Assembly: GCA_018694455.1 (NCBI GenBank)
Contig: JABHNP010000130.1
Span: 1-19,540, forward strand
Source of the DNA: Planctomycetaceae bacterium
GTDB taxonomy: Bacteria > Planctomycetota > Planctomycetia > Pirellulales > UBA1268
Reading direction: 5' to 3'
Length of the DNA stretch: 19,540 nucleotides
Positions 1 through 6,167 of this stretch are shown here, in pieces (positions within the stretch are counted from its first letter, which is position 1; each line of letters starts with the position of its first letter). The position numbers and the translations under genes were made by a program. The notes beneath the pieces are model-generated. The model saw only the letters and a list, made by a program, of their open reading frames with translations, was not told the origin of the DNA and made no database searches.

Positions 1-1
1 A

Positions 2-664
2 ATCGCCTGCGAAGCAGCAGGTCTTCCCGTAATACGAGGTCGTAAAAGTATCTCTCTTGAGAGACAAGTGCGAATTTCAGCAGGAGCTCTCGTCGTCATG
101 GGTGTTCTTATAGCATTATTTACTGAAGGCTACGGAATACAAATGGCTGGTCTGTTCCTGGCTGGATTCATCGGAGCAGGTCTCGTTTTTGCCGGTATTA
201 CTGACACGTGCGGTATGGCAATGATCATTGCAAAAATGCCATGGAACCAATCTCGGCCTTCCAAAACCTCGTGTAGAGCCAAGGGACTTCTTGTGGCATT
301 CTTAGTGGGGACAGTCGGTCCTCTCCTTGCTGCCACACACACAAAGGATTCGCTTACTGACATTCAGCACAAGATAATGAACCAGAGCGCAATTCTTATA
401 GATGTCCGAGAACCGAAAGAATGGTCCAGTGGTCATCTTGCTCTTGCTCAATCATTGCCCCTCAGTGAACTTCGAACCACTACAGACAACAAATTAAACG
501 ACTGTCTTCCTGATAATAAAATTATCTACTGCCATTGTTTATCTGGCGGCCGGTGTCTTGAGGCATCCCGCATCCTAACCTCTTATGGCTATGACGCACG
601 TGCCTTACAACCAAGCTATTCAGAACTTATAGATGCTGGATTTACTCAAGCCACCAGAAAATAA
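2..664 (+). CDS. Rhodanese-DUF2892-rhodanese fusion protein, 5' end outside window
   Basis: The frame is open from base 2 with no start, so the gene begins before the window; the GTG at 68 is internal. The first ~22 visible residues (ending GRKSISLERQV) match the usual end of a rhodanese domain that leads into a DUF2892/YgaP-type membrane domain. That domain follows with two hydrophobic stretches and the family ending FAGITDTCGM...MPWNQ. A third hydrophobic stretch (GLLVAFLVGTVGPLLAAT, about bases 284-337) precedes a second rhodanese domain (IDVREPKEW...). Its active-site loop is CLSGGRC, with the catalytic Cys codon at 536-538. Rhodaneses carry sulfane sulfur on this cysteine and transfer it to acceptors such as cyanide or thiols. 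The third segment would place the second domain outside the cytoplasm, or act as an uncleaved signal. Relatives usually end near MPWNQ, so the C-terminal addition is unusual. The substrate is unknown. Confidence 0.85.
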   Translation: MACEAAGLPVIRGRKSISLERQVRISAGALVVMGVLIALFTEGYGIQMAGLFLAGFIGAGLVFAGITDTCGMAMIIAKMPWNQSRPSKTSCRAKGLLVAFLVGTVGPLLAATHTKDSLTDIQHKIMNQSAILIDVREPKEWSSGHLALAQSLPLSELRTTTDNKLNDCLPDNKIIYCHCLSGGRCLEASRILTSYGYDARALQPSYSELIDAGFTQATRK

Positions 665-741
665 AACTGCACCGCGGATGACACCTAACGAAAACGGCGT
701 CACTGGTCATTGAGGGCCTTGCATAACGACGACGTATCGTA

Positions 742-1227
742 TCAGAGATTTGGATGAATAGGCTTGGTCTTTTTACAATCTGCTTTTCCGACCTCCGGGA
801 AAGAAATGTCGCCATCGTATGAAATCACCACAAACTTCATTTCTATTAATTGAAGGAATGCTTTTCTTTCTTCTATCGACCGGGCTTTTTGCAGTGTAAC
901 GGGAACTCTTGTTACCATCACGCCCCAATCTAGTGATGCCCCACCACCCTTAATCATAGTCGCATAAAAAAATCTCTTGTCATTCTGTTTCCACCCAAAT
1001 TTTTTTTCAACGGCGTTGTGCGCAACCTGAGGAACACCTACTTTCCTCGCAATATTCGAATAGAAGGAGTCCGGATCTTGATACTCCTCGTAAGGCTTCA
1101 CTCCTTGAATATCCATTTTGTAAATACGCTCGAAGAACTCCACCTTAGTTGGATCCTGGTCGAGCCTATCTGCAAAAGTAGTTGAAAGAAGAACGCAACA
1201 GAATAGAGCTGTATAAATTTTCTTCAT
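742..1227 (-). CDS. Small secreted protein of unknown function
   Basis: The 161-residue reading starts with a typical signal peptide, MKKIYTALFCCVLLSTTFA, followed by a hydrophilic mature part (DRLDQDPTKVEFFERIYK...). The open frame continues 25 codons upstream to 1302. That extension (MVQSSVHPGYALASALHI...) would bury the signal peptide, so I chose the ATG at 1227; a weak GAAG lies upstream of it. The mature protein of about 142 residues is mixed charged/aromatic with one cysteine near the C-terminus (KADCKK). There is no recognisable catalytic motif. It is convergent with the rhodanese gene and divergent from the ABC-importer operon. Export across the cytoplasmic membrane is well supported by the N-terminus. 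The function is not recognised. Confidence 0.7.
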   Translation of the reverse strand: MKKIYTALFCCVLLSTTFADRLDQDPTKVEFFERIYKMDIQGVKPYEEYQDPDSFYSNIARKVGVPQVAHNAVEKKFGWKQNDKRFFYATMIKGGGASLDWGVMVTRVPVTLQKARSIEERKAFLQLIEMKFVVISYDGDISFPEVGKADCKKTKPIHPNL

Positions 1228-1272
1228 AATGAATCTTCGTATCAAAACAATGTGTAAAGCCGACGCCAAAGC

Positions 1273-1287
1273 GTACCCCGGGTGTAC
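1273..1287. promoter_or_regulatory. Near-palindrome in a divergent intergenic region (possible operator)
   Basis: GTACCCCGGGTGTAC pairs at 6 of 7 positions around its central G. It lies in the 181-base gap between two divergent genes, about 46 bases upstream of the secreted-protein start and 122 upstream of the binding-protein start. A regulator site is one reading. A 15-base near-palindrome can also arise by chance and no second copy was seen. Confidence 0.2.
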
Positions 1288-1408
1288 ACTTGACTGCACC
1301 ATTCAAATAATCACAGTAACAAAAAATCTATTCTCACCCGAAACACAGTGTGTATTCCTACAGTGCCCTCTAGTTTCATATACTAAAACAACAATTTGAT
1401 AATGTCTC

Positions 1409-2233
1409 ATGGACAGCCACATGCGCGAGCGAGAACTATCTATATATTACGCGATTGGAATCCTTGTCACACTAATCGCATTACCTGAAAAACTTTTCCT
1501 TACCACAGCAAATGCGGCCCCTCCTATTCTTCGGGTTGGCATGGAGCTCTCGTATCCGCCATTCGAAATGACAGATACCGCAGGTGAGCCAGAAGGCATA
1601 AGCGTAGAACTAGCAAAATCACTTGGCAAATCACTCGGGCGTCCAATTCTCATTGAAAACATCGCGTTCGATGGCCTGATTCCTGCACTTCGAACCGGTA
1701 CGATTGATTGCATTATCTCATCCATGACATCAACTCCAGAGCGGGCCAAAGCAATCGCCTTCTCAAACCCATACTTGAAAACTGGGCTCACCCTTCTCGT
1801 CGGAAGAGATTCACCGATCCTTTCACCCGACGACATCACAAAACCAGATGTTCGTATTGCTGTCAAATTGGGAACATCTGCTCACAAATACGCGGCCCAA
1901 CAACTTAACAAAGCCGACATATTTGTCTTAGACATGGAATCGGCTGCTGTACTTGAAGTCATGCAAGGCAAAGTAGACGCCTTCATTTACGACTCACTAT
2001 CTGTTTACCGACACCACCGTCGCCATCCAAAGACAACTCGAGCCATTCTTAATCCATTCCGTCAGGAAACCTGGGCCATTGGACTACGAAAACAGGACAT
2101 GACACTGCTTCAGGCAATCAACAAATTCCTACACGAATTTAAAGATACAGGTGGCTTCGAAAAACTTGGAGAACAGTTTTTATCTGAAGAAAAGGCTTAT
2201 TTTAAAGCCAATAACATTCCATTTTATTTCTGA
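1409..2233 (+). CDS. Polar amino-acid ABC transporter, periplasmic substrate-binding protein
   Basis: A 274-residue family-3 solute-binding protein (HisJ/GlnH/ArtJ type). The N-terminus has a hydrophobic segment (about residues 12-27) and a likely cleavage after TTANA, giving a mature protein starting near APPILRVG. Family motifs are MELSYPPFE (45-53), FDGLIPALRTGTID (87-100) and SSMTSTPERAKAIAFS (104-119); in this family the Arg of the PERA-like motif binds the ligand carboxylate. KVDAFIYDSLSVY fits the second-lobe ligand contact region. It captures a polar amino acid in the periplasm and delivers it to the permease encoded next. Which amino acid cannot be read from sequence. The ATG at 1409 is used; a second in-frame ATG at 1421 is possible. 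It is the first gene of an apparent operon ending at 5721. Confidence 0.88.
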   Translation: MDSHMRERELSIYYAIGILVTLIALPEKLFLTTANAAPPILRVGMELSYPPFEMTDTAGEPEGISVELAKSLGKSLGRPILIENIAFDGLIPALRTGTIDCIISSMTSTPERAKAIAFSNPYLKTGLTLLVGRDSPILSPDDITKPDVRIAVKLGTSAHKYAAQQLNKADIFVLDMESAAVLEVMQGKVDAFIYDSLSVYRHHRRHPKTTRAILNPFRQETWAIGLRKQDMTLLQAINKFLHEFKDTGGFEKLGEQFLSEEKAYFKANNIPFYF

Positions 2234-2285
2234 ATGCAAGCTCGTGGTCTGTTCTGTATCCGCTACTGGGTGACAAAAGTAAAAA

Positions 2286-2321
2286 CAAGGATTCCGATAG
2301 TTCGGAAAAAGGGACTCCTTG
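2286..2321 (+). other. Bulged RNA hairpin between the binding-protein and permease genes
   Basis: In the transcript, CAAGGA (2286-2291) pairs with TCCTTG (2316-2321), and the adjacent TTCCGA (2292-2297) pairs with TCGGAA (2302-2307) around a TAGT loop. This is a 12-pair stem with an 8-base bulge (2308-2315) on the 3' side. It sits in the 177-base gap after the binding-protein stop. Downstream bases include a short T-rich stretch (gccttttgcttc), not a strong terminator. Such hairpins often protect the 3' end of a binding-protein message so that it outnumbers the permease. Here that role is inference. Confidence 0.45.
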
Positions 2322-2410
2322 CTGCCTTTTGCTTCATCACAGGGACGGCGAAGAGGCCCGCAACAGAATTAAGGCTCTATATTTCCAGCCGAACGCTCTA
2401 TGCTATAAGC

Positions 2411-3145
2411 ATGTCCCGATCTTTCGCTCACCTCATTGTTGCAGTGGCTGTCACCAGCCTGCTCGTACTTGCCTGTTTCCAGGTACCTGGTGATTGGAAC
2501 TGGTCTGGCGTCTGGGAATATCGACAGAAATTTATCTACGGTTGGCTTGTGACCCTCGGGCTGAGTCTCGCAGCCTTAGTACTCAGTGTTGCAATTGGAC
2601 TTGTGATCGCGCTGTTTCTCGGTGCTCGAAACCCTCTTATCGAGGCAACCGGAAGAATCTATGTTGAAATCATTCGCGGAACACCACTTCTCGTTCAGTT
2701 ACTCCTTGGTTTTTATGTCATAGCCAATGCCGTTGGTCTCGAAAATCGTTTCGTGGTGGGCACCTTGGTGCTTGCTGCTTTCAGCGGAGCCTACATGGCC
2801 GAGATTTTTCGAGGTGGACTCAACGCCATACCTAAGACACAGCGTGACTCAGCTCGTGCAATTGGGCTGACACAATGGCAGTCATTTCGGCTTGTTATTT
2901 TGCCTCAGGCCGTGCGCCTTGTCTTGCCAGCTATCGCAGGTCAACTCGTATCTCTTATCAAAGATTCTTCACTGCTGTCCGTCATTGCCATTTCTGAACT
3001 AACCCTCAATGCTCGGGAAGTTAATTCTTTCACGTATTCAACCCTTGAAAGTTATGTACCTCTTGCGATTGGCTATTTAATGCTCACCCTACCGCTGTCG
3101 GCCACCGCCCGATGGCTTGAGGCTTCGTTCCGATACGAAAGATGA
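2411..3145 (+). CDS. Polar amino-acid ABC transporter, permease subunit
   Basis: HisM/GlnP/ArtQ-type permease with about five hydrophobic segments. The family cytoplasmic coupling (EAA) loop is visible as DSARAIGLTQWQSFRLVILP, followed by QAVRLVLPAIAGQLVSLIKDSSLLSVI. The motif EIIRGTPLLVQLLLGFY is typical of this family, which forms the membrane channel and docks on the ATPase through the EAA loop. The frame is open back to an ATG at 2234, directly abutting the upstream stop. That 59-residue extension is basic, low in family resemblance and contains the predicted hairpin, so I prefer the ATG at 2411 (MSRSFAHLIVAVAV), giving 244 residues, in line with the family. No Shine-Dalgarno sequence is evident. 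The ATPase gene follows 19 bases later. Confidence 0.87.
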   Translation: MSRSFAHLIVAVAVTSLLVLACFQVPGDWNWSGVWEYRQKFIYGWLVTLGLSLAALVLSVAIGLVIALFLGARNPLIEATGRIYVEIIRGTPLLVQLLLGFYVIANAVGLENRFVVGTLVLAAFSGAYMAEIFRGGLNAIPKTQRDSARAIGLTQWQSFRLVILPQAVRLVLPAIAGQLVSLIKDSSLLSVIAISELTLNAREVNSFTYSTLESYVPLAIGYLMLTLPLSATARWLEASFRYER

Positions 3146-3164
3146 CTACTAGCAAGGCAATCCC

Positions 3165-3893
3165 ATGCGTTTAACCATAAAAGATCTCACTCAGACGTTT
3201 GGTACAACACGTGTTCTTGATAACCTGTCACTCGAAACTGGTTCAGTCCACGCACTAGTCCTCGTCGGTCCGTCGGGCGGTGGTAAGTCGACTCTGCTTC
3301 GAATACTTGCTGGCCTCGACACACCAACCAGCGGGACAGTAACATTCGATGACACTGTTTTACAGCCAGACGAAGCGAGCCTCCGCCTCTACCGACGCAC
3401 GGTTGGCACAGTCTTTCAATCGTACAACCTCTTCCCCCACTTGTCGGCTCGTGAAAACTTAATCCTGCCTCTTGTGCACGTGCATGGATTAAATCGTGAA
3501 GAAGCTATTTCAAGAGTTGAAGAACCATTGAGACGATTTCATCTTTATGAACACGCCAGCAAACGACCAGCCGAACTTTCTGGTGGACAGAACCAGCGCA
3601 TTGCCATTCTTCGCGCAATGGTTGTAAAACCGAAGAGGCTTTTCCTAGACGAACCCACTTCAGCCCTCGATCCTGAGATGACCGCTGAGGTACTGGATAT
3701 GATTGAATCGCTTAAAGAATCGGGGACTGACTTTGTTTTAGTTACACACGCAATGAACTTTGCCCGGCGGGTTGCTGATGAAATTGCCTTCATAGGTGAT
3801 GGTACAGCGTTGGCTCACGGCCCAGCCAACATTGTGTTTGAGGATACTGAAAACTCTCGTGTAGCTACTTTTTTTGATCAAGTTTTACGGTAG
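3165..3893 (+). CDS. Polar amino-acid ABC transporter, ATP-binding subunit (GlnQ/HisP-like)
   Basis: A 242-residue ATPase with all ABC motifs: Walker A GPSGGGKS (35-42), Q-loop Gln at VFQSYNLFPHL (85), signature LSGGQNQR (138-145), Walker B RLFLDEP (158-164) and the H-loop His in VTHAM (195). The first half follows GlnQ/HisP proteins closely (TVFQSYNLFPHLSARENL). It energises import by the binding protein and permease encoded upstream. An AAGG lies 8 bases before the ATG, one of the few visible ribosome sites in this operon. The signature has Asn in place of the common Gln (LSGGQNQR rather than LSGGQQQR), which is unlikely to abolish activity. The next gene starts only 5 bases after the stop. 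Confidence 0.92.
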   Translation: MRLTIKDLTQTFGTTRVLDNLSLETGSVHALVLVGPSGGGKSTLLRILAGLDTPTSGTVTFDDTVLQPDEASLRLYRRTVGTVFQSYNLFPHLSARENLILPLVHVHGLNREEAISRVEEPLRRFHLYEHASKRPAELSGGQNQRIAILRAMVVKPKRLFLDEPTSALDPEMTAEVLDMIESLKESGTDFVLVTHAMNFARRVADEIAFIGDGTALAHGPANIVFEDTENSRVATFFDQVLR

Positions 3894-3898
3894 GTTCC

Positions 3899-4924
3899 AT
3901 GCAATCAAATGATGAGAAAGCTCCGGCAGTCGAGACAAGAATCAATTCAGGAATATCATTCAGCCAACAGGTATTTCTTGGTGCTCTCGTAGCAGACAGT
4001 ATCGCAATGCCAGTTCATTGGTACTACAACCAATCGGCAATCGAGAGAGATTTTGGAATAATTGATGCTTATCAGTCACCGAAAAAGACACACCCTGACA
4101 GTATTCTCTGGCGATCTGAGTACAAGCCACTCAATGCCAACGGTGATATTCTGCGAGAGCAGTCACAGTATTGGGGAAGACGCGGCGTGCACTATCACCA
4201 ATTCCTAGAGGCCGGGCAAAACACTCTCAATTCACTTCTCTCAATTGAGCTTTTTGAAATGGTTCGGAAGTCAGGCCATTACGACCCCACGCGATGGCTG
4301 GATCACTACATCAACTTCATGCTGACCCCAGGAAAGCATAACGATACGTATGTCGAAGAGTATCACCGACATTTTTTCACAAATTATTCAACAGGTCGAA
4401 AGCCAATGAATTGTGGAGTCCGAGACATTCACATTGGCGGTCTTGCTCCTGTGCCTGCACTTATAGCCGCACTTGGGCCGAGACATCCCGACATTCGTGA
4501 AATCGTACAAACACACGTTGCGCTGACTCACAAAGATAACGATGTGCTTGCTGCGGCTGATGCGACCGTGCGTATTCTTGCTGCTGTTAGCCTCGGTGCT
4601 CATTTGCAAGAGGCTATTCTCGACGAAGCATCGCAATGGATATCACGAGCAAAAATCAATCGTTGGACAGAATGTGCTGATAGGGTTGTTGTAGGCGGCA
4701 TGCTTTCATCTGCGTGCTACATCCCCGACGCATTTCCTGCTGCACTTTATTTGTCGTATAGACACGCCGATAAGCCAGCTACTGGAATCTGCTCGAATGC
4801 ACAGTGTGGTGGTGACTCTTGCCACCGGGGCAGCGTCATTGGCTCGTTGCTCGCAGCGTCCTCGCCGTTGCCTGAAATCCTCATTGATCGCCTTGTGGCT
4901 GCACCACGGATTATCAACAATTAA
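3899..4924 (+). CDS. ADP-ribosylglycohydrolase-fold protein, J1-crystallin-like subfamily
   Basis: 341 residues of the ADP-ribosylglycohydrolase (DraG/ARH) fold. Visible family blocks are GALVADSIAMPVHWYY (28-43), the counterpart of the GALVGDALG start of the family; THKDNDVLAAADATVRIL (210-227); and CGGDSCHRGSVIGSLLAA (303-320), the counterpart of the GGDTDTIGAI block. Classical enzymes bind two metal ions through aspartates in these blocks. Here the last block reads GGDSCHRG, as I recall from the bacterial/jellyfish J1-crystallin-like branch, and a TDDT block is not obvious. The reaction is therefore uncertain: it could be a hydrolase with another substrate or a non-classical site. It lies 5 bases after the ABC ATPase and 23 before the methyltransferase, so co-transcription is likely. 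No signal peptide is visible, implying a cytoplasmic protein. Confidence 0.75.
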   Translation: MQSNDEKAPAVETRINSGISFSQQVFLGALVADSIAMPVHWYYNQSAIERDFGIIDAYQSPKKTHPDSILWRSEYKPLNANGDILREQSQYWGRRGVHYHQFLEAGQNTLNSLLSIELFEMVRKSGHYDPTRWLDHYINFMLTPGKHNDTYVEEYHRHFFTNYSTGRKPMNCGVRDIHIGGLAPVPALIAALGPRHPDIREIVQTHVALTHKDNDVLAAADATVRILAAVSLGAHLQEAILDEASQWISRAKINRWTECADRVVVGGMLSSACYIPDAFPAALYLSYRHADKPATGICSNAQCGGDSCHRGSVIGSLLAASSPLPEILIDRLVAAPRIINN

Positions 4925-4947
4925 CCATCAATAGAAAACAGTACTTC

Positions 4948-5721
4948 ATGAATCAAACAACTCCCGAGACACCTGGCGCCGCTCTCTACGAAACCTCCGA
5001 GATCGTGTCTCAGTACATGAGTTTCCATTACGGGCCTGATATTTTCAGAATTCGAAATTTCCCAACTGCATGTATCGAATTTTTGAAATCTGCTCTGTCT
5101 TTCAAAGACAATGACCGCTGCCTTGATGTTGGGTGCGCGGTAGGAAGATCCTCGTTTGAGCTAGCGAAGCACTTCACGCATGTCGACGCCGTTGACTACT
5201 CATCAGGATTTATCGATGCGGCAAAGGCACTGCAACAGAATGGAGTCGCTCGTTATACAGTACCGACTGAGGGAAAGCTAACACTTGATTGCCAACTATC
5301 ACTTAAAAGCCTAGTGAGCATCGATATTGCAAATCGCGTCAACTTTCACACCGGCGATGCATGCGACCTCCCAGAAAGCATGTGTGACTACGACCTTGTT
5401 TTTGCTGGCAATTTAATCGACCGCCTCTACCAGCCAAAACTGTTTCTTGATTCAATGGCTCATCGCATTCGTGATGGAGGTTGGCTCGTGATTACATCGC
5501 CATACACCTGGCTCGAAGAGTACACCCCAACTCATCATTGGCTTGGAGGCTACACAGATAAAAATGGCGACCCAATTGATACCATGACGGGGCTAGCCCA
5601 AGCCCTTCATCCAGAATTCAAACTACACTGCCGCGAAGACATTCCTTTTGTTATTCGCGAAACTGCCCGTAAACATCAACATACCATAGCGGAACTCACA
5701 GCATGGCAACGATCTGAATAG
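4948..5721 (+). CDS. Stand-alone OvoA C-terminal-type methyltransferase (putative 5-thiohistidine N-methyltransferase)
   Basis: A 257-residue class I SAM-dependent methyltransferase. Motif I is CLDVGCAVGRSSFELA (58-73), the acidic motif-II residue falls in VDAVDYSSGFIDAA (79-92), and a conserved late block reads SPYTWLEEYTP (184-194). The start (YETSEIVSQYMSFHYG) and these blocks match the C-terminal methyltransferase module of OvoA, annotated in protein families as putative 4-mercaptohistidine N1-methyltransferase. In OvoA that module adds the methyl group that turns 5-thiohistidine into ovothiol. Here it is a separate protein, with no OvoA sulfoxide-synthase domain and no OvoB lyase in the window. 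It ends the operon that begins with an amino-acid importer. The family call is strong. The substrate in this organism is inference; a related small thiol or histidine derivative is possible. Confidence 0.8.
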   Translation: MNQTTPETPGAALYETSEIVSQYMSFHYGPDIFRIRNFPTACIEFLKSALSFKDNDRCLDVGCAVGRSSFELAKHFTHVDAVDYSSGFIDAAKALQQNGVARYTVPTEGKLTLDCQLSLKSLVSIDIANRVNFHTGDACDLPESMCDYDLVFAGNLIDRLYQPKLFLDSMAHRIRDGGWLVITSPYTWLEEYTPTHHWLGGYTDKNGDPIDTMTGLAQALHPEFKLHCREDIPFVIRETARKHQHTIAELTAWQRSE

Positions 5722-5779
5722 CCATACTGACTTTATCACCGTGCCCACCCGATAAATTTACTCACTGGAACCTCATGAG

Positions 5780-5793
5780 TCACGACCCCGTGA
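5780..5793 (+). other. Short hairpin after the methyltransferase operon
   Basis: TCACG pairs with CGTGA around an ACCC loop, 59 bases after the methyltransferase stop and 59 before the next start. No T-run follows directly, so it is at best a weak terminator or processing site. Confidence 0.2.
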
Positions 5794-5851
5794 GCCCCAT
5801 CATTTCTTCCATTTTTATGGATACTTCAAGGCAGTACTGTTACCACCAACT

Positions 5852-6139
5852 ATGAAAGACTTACGAACACCTTTAGAAAGCAGCCTCATTCCACCAGTAC
5901 CAAAAAATTCTGTAACCCAGTTCAGGATGCCGCCTGCTCCTCAATCACTCAAAGAGCAGGACCTGCGTACTGAATTCTCAATTGATACTGGCACTCATGC
6001 CGATGCAGTGCGTCCAAGCATTGTAATCAAGGACATTGAACCCACGAGAAAGCGATCTGACTCAACACTGTTGATCATTATTCTCTGCGCACTATCAATA
6101 GTTGCATGTGCACTCGGTGCAATCGTTTTCTTCTCTTGA
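5852..6139 (+). CDS. Small tail-anchored membrane protein, unknown function
   Basis: 95 residues. Residues 1-70 are hydrophilic and proline-rich at the start (TPLESSLIPPVPKN, RMPPAPQS), with an acidic/basic middle. Residues 73-94 form one hydrophobic helix, LLIIILCALSIVACALGAIVFF, next to the basic stretch EPTRKRSD, and the protein ends one residue later. This is the layout of a tail-anchored protein with its soluble part in the cytoplasm. No catalytic motif or known domain is recognised and no ribosome site is visible. It stands 130 bases after the methyltransferase gene and is convergent with the alcohol dehydrogenase gene, 28 bases away. The regular hydrophilic/hydrophobic split supports a real gene, but its short length leaves some doubt. 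Confidence 0.6.
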   Translation: MKDLRTPLESSLIPPVPKNSVTQFRMPPAPQSLKEQDLRTEFSIDTGTHADAVRPSIVIKDIEPTRKRSDSTLLIIILCALSIVACALGAIVFFS

Positions 6140-6167
6140 GCAAATACTGCCTTACTGCAAAGCCTAT

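Noticed and set aside
68..664. GTG at 68 as the start of the rhodanese gene
   Set aside because: The frame is open to the window edge and the upstream residues match the end of a rhodanese domain leading into DUF2892. The start therefore lies outside the window.
1228..1302. 25-codon N-terminal extension of the secreted protein
   Set aside because: It would place a clear signal peptide in the interior of the protein.
2234..2410. 59-codon N-terminal extension of the permease
   Set aside because: Permeases of this family start close to the first membrane segment. The extension is basic, unlike the family and overlaps a predicted hairpin.
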